From: Gammaproteobacteria bacterium
GTDB taxonomy: Bacteria; Pseudomonadota; Gammaproteobacteria; Pseudomonadales; Pseudohongiellaceae
Assembly (NCBI GenBank): GCA_016762995.1
Contig: JAESUT010000023.1
Span: 1 to 10,012 of the forward strand
Length of the DNA: 10,012 bases
Direction: 5' to 3'
The position numbers were made by a program, and so were the translations under genes. This document shows positions 5,691 through 10,012 of the stretch, in pieces. The notes below the pieces were generated by a model, which did no database searches, had not been told where the DNA came from, and saw only the letters and a list, made by a program, of their open reading frames with translations. Position 1 is the first letter of the stretch; every line of letters begins with the position of its first letter.

Positions 5691-6701
5691 TTAAGTAAGG
5701 TTGAGGCCATTGGGCGAATTGGAGCCAGATGGATTGATGTCTTCTATTAGACGGCTCGTCTCCAGGGTATTGATGTTTAAGGTTATCAGTTCGGCTGTCT
5801 CTCCCGCTGTTGAAAATACCGCCGCTGTCCTCATGGATGGCTTCATTGCGAACAATAAATTATTTCCTACCGGTGACCACGCTAGATTGAAAAGGTATTG
5901 GCTGCTGTAATAGAGCGGAATAGGTTCACCGGCTGTGCCCAAGCGGCCTAAAAAAATGGTTGAGCCACTAGTATCGTATTGAATGAATGCATATTTTTTT
6001 TCGTCTAGGGACATGACGGGTGTCGCGATAGAATCGACGACGCTAGAACTGCTATCGATAGTACTCAGCTGCAACTTGCCGCCGAGGTAATCCGGCTTAT
6101 TGTCGAGGAGTTCGTCGCTTAATAGGGTCGGAGGATTCACTCTATCGAACCCCCGATCAAATAAGCTATCACCCGCTAGAGAAACCCAGCCGGCAATGAG
6201 TAAGCATAGACAGGCAGCAGCGGCAGTACCAACTCGTAGAGTGGGCAGTGCGAACAGGGTAGCGCCGCGCGAATCTTTGGGTAGTGATGGAGAACTAACT
6301 CCTGCTTTTCTGCGCCCTACACTAGTTAGGAGGCGATAGCCGCGCTTGGGGATGGTCTCAATATAATTCGGTACTAATGAGTCGGAACTTTGAAGTTGCT
6401 TGCGCAGTTCGGAGATTGCTCGTGTCAGAGAGTTTTCGTTGACGACCACGCGGGGCCACAACTCCGCTATTAGCTCTTCGCGGGAGAGAACTCGCTCTTC
6501 GTTGGCTCCTAGAAAACAAAGCAACTTAATCAGGCGCGGTTCTAACTGACGTTCTTCGTCGCTGCTACTGCATTTAATTCGATTTAGTTGAGGCAACACA
6601 CACCACTCTCCTACGAAAAATTCGCAAGAAAGTGCGGGCTTAGTGTTCTGATCCGCTGTCGTTTTATTCTGTTCTGTCTGTTCTGTGGTCAGTGTAGGCA
6701 T
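5691..6701 (-). CDS. Membrane-anchored winged-helix regulator (ToxR/CadC type)
   Basis: One-component transmembrane transcription factor, 336 residues. The N-terminal DNA-binding domain is an OmpR/PhoB-type winged helix at ~28-125: FFVGEWCVLPQLNRI, LEPRLIKLLCFL, LSREELIAELWP, VNENSLTRAISELRKQL (recognition helix) and the wing YIETIPKRGYRLL. A Ser/Pro/Lys linker leads to one membrane helix (~156-176), leaving ~160 residues in the periplasm. That part has two TolB/WD40-like blade signatures (TPVMSLDEKKYAFIQ and LFNLAWSPVGNNLLFAM). Related proteins with such propellers are usually much longer (~650-700 residues, from memory), so this may be a short form or a truncated gene; the frame itself is intact. 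The start ATG (complement of 6699-6701) follows GCGGA at 7-nt spacing. It is divergent from degQ and convergent with copD; either, or its own promoter, could be the target. Signal unknown. Confidence 0.85.
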   Translation of the reverse strand: MPTLTTEQTEQNKTTADQNTKPALSCEFFVGEWCVLPQLNRIKCSSSDEERQLEPRLIKLLCFLGANEERVLSREELIAELWPRVVVNENSLTRAISELRKQLQSSDSLVPNYIETIPKRGYRLLTSVGRRKAGVSSPSLPKDSRGATLFALPTLRVGTAAAACLCLLIAGWVSLAGDSLFDRGFDRVNPPTLLSDELLDNKPDYLGGKLQLSTIDSSSSVVDSIATPVMSLDEKKYAFIQYDTSGSTIFLGRLGTAGEPIPLYYSSQYLFNLAWSPVGNNLLFAMKPSMRTAAVFSTAGETAELITLNINTLETSRLIEDINPSGSNSPNGLNLT

Positions 6702-6976
6702 GGTTAATCCGCTAATGTTTCCTATTGCATATCAATAAAGCAAATACTTGTTTCAACATTGCTATGAAGCGCCTGTTTCTAACTTCATGGCTCTATTCTA
6801 ATTTATTAAGACCGCTCAAACTGCAATTTTCTCCATCCGCAGGTTTTCTGGACACAATATTCACCGCAATTTCAGGTTATTCGTCGTTTCTAGCGCTAAC
6901 TTCAAGTCATTGAGACCGCTGGGCAATAATTCTGCGGCTTAGATTCATTCATAGGGTTTATTGGGGAGATTTCAAG
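6702..6976. other. Divergent intergenic region between the regulator and degQ, with repeated short elements
   Basis: This 275-bp AT-rich region must hold the promoters of both divergent genes. CTAACTTCA occurs at 6779-6787 and 6896-6904, and AGACCGCT at 6809-6816 and 6913-6920, in the same order but at different spacing (30 and 17 bp). They are candidate operator parts or remains of a local duplication. No convincing sigma-70 or sigma-E promoter was found. A 62-codon open frame at 6725-6913 has no protein-like signature and is not called. Confidence 0.3.
6963..6968 (+). promoter_or_regulatory. Ribosome binding site of degQ
   Basis: GGGGAG lies 8 nt before the ATG at 6977 and fixes this start; the resulting N-terminus is a signal peptide. 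Confidence 0.7.
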
Positions 6977-8329
6977 ATGATCTATGGAATATCAGTGAGA
7001 TTCGGCAAAGCTATTGCTACGGCGGCGGTAGTGTTATTGATGGCTCAGGCCCAAGCAATAAGTTCTGCAGCATTGACACAAGGCATACCCTCGTTGGCAC
7101 CGATGTTAGAGCAGGTAACGCCTGCGGTAGTAAGTATTCGAGTGCATAAAGCCATGCCGAGCTTAGGGCGTGGCAGCGAGCAAGTGGGGCGTTCTTACGC
7201 GACAGGGGCAGGCTCGGGAGTCATCGTGGATGCTGCCCAGGGCTTGATCATTACTAATCACCACGTCGTAGCTGATGCCTCGCGTATTACCGTGCGATTG
7301 AGCGATGAAAGAACCTTAGAAGCACGGTTATTGGGCAGTGATCCAAGCACGGACGTGGCGTTATTGCAGGTGGAGGCAGAAGGCTTGATAGAGATCGCCT
7401 TTGCTGACGTTAGCACGGTGGCAGTAGGGGACTTTGTGGTGGCAATCGGCAACCCTTTTGGCATTGGCCAAACTGTTACCTCGGGCATAGTCAGTGCCTT
7501 GGGCCGTGCAGGCATCAATAACGATAACTATGAAGACTTTATTCAGACCGACGCAGCGATCAACCTTGGCAATTCAGGTGGTGCTCTAGTCGATATGGAG
7601 GGGAAGCTGATTGGTATTAACACGGCAATAATAAGCGGCAGCGGCGGCAGCAATGGCCTAGGGTTCGCTGTGCCGGCTGACATGGTGGCTAGCGTTATGC
7701 AGCACCTGAAGCGAGATGGAGAGGTTAGGCGCGGCCTTCTAGGCGTGACAATAGCCGATGCGACACCGGATATCGTTGCTGCGTTAGAAATAAATGTGGA
7801 GCATGGGGCTGTCATCACTAGCATATTGCCCAATAGCGCTGCAGAAAAGGCAGGTGTGCAGGTATCTGATGTTATCGTAGAAATAGATGGCAAGGAGGTG
7901 CGTGGCAGCAGGCAGCTTCGCAATATGGTGGGGCTAATGCTGCAAGATCAGCAGGTAGAGTTGGTGCTATACCGTAATGGTATCCGAGAATCAGTACAGG
8001 CAAGGATAGGCGGCTCTACGGGTCAGGCCATTATGGGCAACTCCGCTGTGCGCAGTAGAAGCGAGTTTCGCGGCGCGAAACTAGAAGATGTTAATAGTAA
8101 TAATCGATTTGTAAATCAAGGTGTTGAGATTGTTTCTTTAAGTGAAATGGGGGATGCATGGGCCGCGGGATTACGAGAGGGGGATGTCATAGTGGCGGTT
8201 AATCGTCGGTCGATCGCAGACCTGGAAGCATTCGATAATGCGACATCTGTAAACTCTGTGGATTCAAGGCGCAGCATCTCAGCTCTGACGGTGATTCGTG
8301 AGGGACGCAGGCTACTGATGTTTCTGTAG
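6977..8329 (+). CDS. degQ: DegQ-type periplasmic serine endoprotease (Do family, S1C)
   Basis: Periplasmic trypsin-like protease/chaperone for misfolded envelope proteins, 450 residues, near the usual DegQ length. The N-terminus has a signal sequence (hydrophobic ~11-22, probable cleavage after AQAQA at 27), then the DegQ-like PSLAPMLEQVTPAVVSI. The catalytic triad is intact: His96 in TNHHVV, Asp126 in STDVALLQV and Ser200 in GNSGGALVD. The LA loop (~58-76) is very short even for DegQ, which argues against DegP. PDZ1 spans ~250-345 (RRGLLGV, GAVITSILPNSAAEKAGV, DVIVEIDG) and PDZ2 ~363-450 (VEIVSL, AWAAGLREGDVIVAVNRR, ending RRLLMFL). A linker at ~346-362 joins them. It is probably monocistronic: a terminator lies about 80 nt downstream and the upstream gene is divergent. 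Control by sigma-E is common in the family, but no such site was seen. The neighbouring membrane regulator is a possible controller (inference). Confidence 0.93.
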   Translation: MIYGISVRFGKAIATAAVVLLMAQAQAISSAALTQGIPSLAPMLEQVTPAVVSIRVHKAMPSLGRGSEQVGRSYATGAGSGVIVDAAQGLIITNHHVVADASRITVRLSDERTLEARLLGSDPSTDVALLQVEAEGLIEIAFADVSTVAVGDFVVAIGNPFGIGQTVTSGIVSALGRAGINNDNYEDFIQTDAAINLGNSGGALVDMEGKLIGINTAIISGSGGSNGLGFAVPADMVASVMQHLKRDGEVRRGLLGVTIADATPDIVAALEINVEHGAVITSILPNSAAEKAGVQVSDVIVEIDGKEVRGSRQLRNMVGLMLQDQQVELVLYRNGIRESVQARIGGSTGQAIMGNSAVRSRSEFRGAKLEDVNSNNRFVNQGVEIVSLSEMGDAWAAGLREGDVIVAVNRRSIADLEAFDNATSVNSVDSRRSISALTVIREGRRLLMFL

Positions 8330-8332
8330 TAG

Positions 8333-8355
8333 AAAGGAGGTGGTGCTGCATGGGG
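8333..8355 (+). other. Orphan strong Shine-Dalgarno with a three-codon frame after degQ
   Basis: AAAGGAGGT (8333-8341) starts three bases after the degQ stop and is a near-perfect match to the 16S rRNA 3' end. An ATG at 8350 is correctly spaced (8 nt), but the frame is only Met-Gly-Ser then TAG. A GTG at 8343 gives ten codons. No real gene follows, so this may be a relic of a lost downstream gene or chance. Confidence 0.4.
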
Positions 8356-8409
8356 TCCTAGCGCCGTTTCAGTGAATGCTTTTTTTGTTAAATAAGTGCC
8401 CCCGCTTGG

Positions 8410-8441
8410 CCGACCTAATGAGAGTTAAGTCGGTTTTTTTT
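8410..8441 (+). terminator. Rho-independent terminator of degQ
   Basis: Stem CCGAC (8410-8414) with GTCGG (8429-8433), continued after one mismatch by TAA/TTA around loop TGAGAG, followed directly by eight T residues (8434-8441). It closes the degQ transcript. Confidence 0.82.
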
Positions 8442-8641
8442 GTCTGTAACTTTGATAGCGCCCTTGTTAGTGAGAAGCGCTTACTTTGATGCAAGCTAAA
8501 AAGTGACCATCTGTTTTCTACAGTTTCATGCAAGGGCTAACGCAGTTAAACTGAGCCGCCGCTATTGTCACTTCCAAAGCTGCAAGCTAATAAAATAGAG
8601 GAATTAGTAGAAGTCACATTGTGGCTACTTGCTGGATTAAT
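8442..8641 (+). promoter_or_regulatory. Upstream region of the serine hydrolase: candidate promoter and 10-bp direct repeats
   Basis: TTGTCA (8565-8570; five of six consensus) and TAATAA (8588-8593; weak) with 17-bp spacing could start transcription near 8600, giving a leader of about 40 nt to the ATG at 8642. The 10-mer TGCAAGCTAA occurs at 8490-8499 and again at 8581-8590, 91 bp apart, the second copy overlapping the candidate -10 region. That would suit an operator. An AAGCGCTT palindrome lies at about 8476-8483. None is matched to a known regulator. Confidence 0.35.
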
Positions 8642-9805
8642 ATGGACAAATTCATTAAAACCAAACTGTGTAAATTACTAGGCCCGTATTTGGCTCTTGC
8701 GCTAAGCGTGACTTCTGCATCGGCAGATGATTTCGAATTGTATGCAGACTACAACTATGACTTTTCTGAATTTGTTACTTGGATGGAAGCTGCAATTAGA
8801 GAAAAGAAGATCCCTGGTGTCGCGCTGGCAATCGTGTCCCGAGAGGGAATCATGCATATGCAGACTTGGGGAGTTAGGAATATCGATACGCGGGAGGCAG
8901 TTCATACCGATTCGATTTTTCGCATAGCCTCGATGTCAAAAACTTTTGCGGGTGCATCGGCAGCCTTGCTAGTCGATCAACAATACCAATCATGGGATAC
9001 CAAACTTACCGACTTGTTTCCAAGCATGCGCTTAGGCACCAGAAGTTCCTCTGGCGGTATCACCCTAAAGCATATTGTTAGTCATTCAACAGGCTTAATG
9101 CCTCACTCTTATTCCAATTTATTGGATGATGGTATCTCCTACGATCGAATTAAAACCAGTTTTTCAAAAATCCCAACCGTGTGTCAGCCGGGCGAATGCT
9201 ATGGTTATCAGAATGTTGTATTTTCGCTTATCGGGGATGTAGTTGAAGAGAGTACTGGGGAAAGCTACGAGAAGTTTATTTACGATCAAATTTTTAGACC
9301 GCTAGGAATGATCTCGGCTACTGTTGGTATGGAAGCCTATCTGAACAATGATGAAGCGACGGCACCTCATCGCAAATCGAGAGGGTCTTGGCGTACTACG
9401 TCTACGAACCCTGCGTACTATTCTGTTGCGCCCGCATCAGGGATCAACGCGAGCATTTTTGATATGAGCATGTGGGTGCGAGCTAATCTTGGCGCTTTTC
9501 CTGAAGTCTTGTCTGCTGATTTTCTGTCTCAGTTACACGAGCCTATTATAGCGACACCCAGAGGCAACTATTTCAATCGCTGGTCTGGGCTTGAAAAAGC
9601 TTACTATGCAACTGGCTGGAGAGTGTTTGATTATGAAGGTCAGCGCGTTATCCATCACGGTGGCGGTGTGCGTGGCTATCGATCGGAGATGGCATTCGTA
9701 CCCGAGGCGAATGTAGGTTTGGTACTGTTATTCAATGCGGAATCGAACTTAGCCAATGACATCGTGCCTGCGTTCCTCGATAATCTGACCAGCACAACTC
9801 ATTAA
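8642..9805 (+). CDS. Exported class C beta-lactamase-like serine hydrolase
   Basis: Periplasmic penicillin-binding-protein-fold serine hydrolase, 387 residues from the ATG at 8642. That start gives a clean signal peptide (MDKFIKTKLC..., cleavage likely after TSASA at ~28) and has CTGGA upstream; a GTG at 8621 would add seven residues. Active-site motifs: SMSK at 97-100 (Ser97 nucleophile, Lys100), YQN at 189-191 (Tyr189 base) and HGG at 339-341, in place of the KTG box. The HxG form is usual in esterase/peptidase-like members and less so in true AmpC enzymes, so antibiotic hydrolysis should not be assumed. C181 and C187 flank the active-site tyrosine (CQPGECYGYQN) and could form a disulfide in the periplasm. 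The family includes D-aminopeptidases, esterases and beta-lactamases. Own promoter likely; 61 nt before the nitroreductase gene, with no hairpin terminator between. Confidence 0.88.
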   Translation: MDKFIKTKLCKLLGPYLALALSVTSASADDFELYADYNYDFSEFVTWMEAAIREKKIPGVALAIVSREGIMHMQTWGVRNIDTREAVHTDSIFRIASMSKTFAGASAALLVDQQYQSWDTKLTDLFPSMRLGTRSSSGGITLKHIVSHSTGLMPHSYSNLLDDGISYDRIKTSFSKIPTVCQPGECYGYQNVVFSLIGDVVEESTGESYEKFIYDQIFRPLGMISATVGMEAYLNNDEATAPHRKSRGSWRTTSTNPAYYSVAPASGINASIFDMSMWVRANLGAFPEVLSADFLSQLHEPIIATPRGNYFNRWSGLEKAYYATGWRVFDYEGQRVIHHGGGVRGYRSEMAFVPEANVGLVLLFNAESNLANDIVPAFLDNLTSTTH

Positions 9806-9866
9806 TGCTTGTTGCATAGCTGCAGCAATTCCGATCAACTAATTTCATTCAATAATAGGTATTCTC

Positions 9867-10012
9867 ATGAGCTCAGTGATTGACTTGCTGAAGTCCCATC
9901 GTAGTATTCGAAAATTTACCGATCAAGCGATAAAGCCAGAACTGTTTAACGAGCTTATTATTGCGGGCCAAGCGGCTGCAACGTCAAGCTTCTTGCAGGG
10001 CACCACTGTCGT
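9867..10012 (+). CDS. nfsA: NfsA-type nitroreductase, N-terminal fragment (3' end outside window)
   Basis: The first 48 codons of an FMN-dependent, oxygen-insensitive NADPH nitroreductase/flavin reductase. The N-terminus VIDLLKSHRSIRKFTDQAI followed by AGQAAATSSFLQ is the hallmark FMN-phosphate binding region (HRSIR and SSFLQ) of the NfsA/Frp branch. Family knowledge: these cytoplasmic homodimers reduce nitroaromatics and quinones by two electrons. AGGT at 9857-9860 lies 6 nt before the ATG. It could share a transcript with the serine hydrolase 61 nt upstream. The assignment to NfsA rather than another flavin reductase of the same branch rests on this segment alone. Confidence 0.82.
   Translation, partial: MSSVIDLLKSHRSIRKFTDQAIKPELFNELIIAGQAAATSSFLQGTTV

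Noticed and set aside
6725..6913. 62-codon open frame in the regulator-degQ intergenic region
   Set aside because: There is no ribosome site before its start; the peptide has no recognisable signature, and the space is needed for two divergent promoters.
7543..7923. 126-codon antisense frame within degQ
   Set aside because: It is antisense to the active-site Ser and PDZ1 coding region; no domain or start signal supports it.
8642..9805. Calling the serine hydrolase a true AmpC antibiotic-resistance beta-lactamase
   Set aside because: It has HGG instead of KTG and the fold covers many non-lactamase esterases and peptidases; sequence alone does not support a resistance claim.

Overview
The window looks like an ordinary chromosomal stretch of a Gram-negative bacterium, most likely a marine-type gammaproteobacterium. 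The reasons are a DegQ-type periplasmic protease, an exported CopC with a separate CopD, an NfsA-type nitroreductase, a ToxR/CadC-style membrane regulator and moderate GC. The genus assignment is a guess. I see no rRNA, tRNA, CRISPR array, insertion sequence or phage gene.

Layout, left to right. (1) Positions 2-310 hold the 3' end of an acyl-CoA dehydrogenase gene, closed by a textbook UUCG-loop terminator. (2) Positions 418-3910 hold four tightly packed plus-strand genes: a family 2 glycosyltransferase, a nucleosidase of the MTA/SAH type with an extra C-terminal domain, a radical-SAM protein of the spore-photoproduct-lyase type, and a short-chain dehydrogenase. I do not recognise this combination as a characterised pathway, and it is the best candidate here for an undescribed system. 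(3) A 12-bp tandem repeat with G-quadruplex potential follows, then a candidate promoter. (4) copC and copD follow, separated by an unusually long leader full of hairpins. (5) Convergent to copD is a gene for a membrane-anchored winged-helix regulator with a short periplasmic region. (6) Divergent from it is degQ, followed by an intrinsic terminator. (7) Next come an exported class C beta-lactamase-like serine hydrolase and the start of an nfsA-type nitroreductase, cut by the window end.

How the genes may work together. In the four-gene block, gaps of about 9-33, 17 and 14 nt imply one transcript. A radical-SAM enzyme beside a nucleosidase is biochemically sensible, either to remove 5'-deoxyadenosine or to trim an adenosyl adduct. 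The glycosyltransferase and dehydrogenase suggest a small-molecule or cell-envelope product, but the substrate cannot be read from sequence. CopC and CopD are the periplasmic and inner-membrane halves of a copper-handling pair. The regulator/degQ divergence suggests, without proving, envelope-linked control. The remaining genes look like independent housekeeping or accessory functions.
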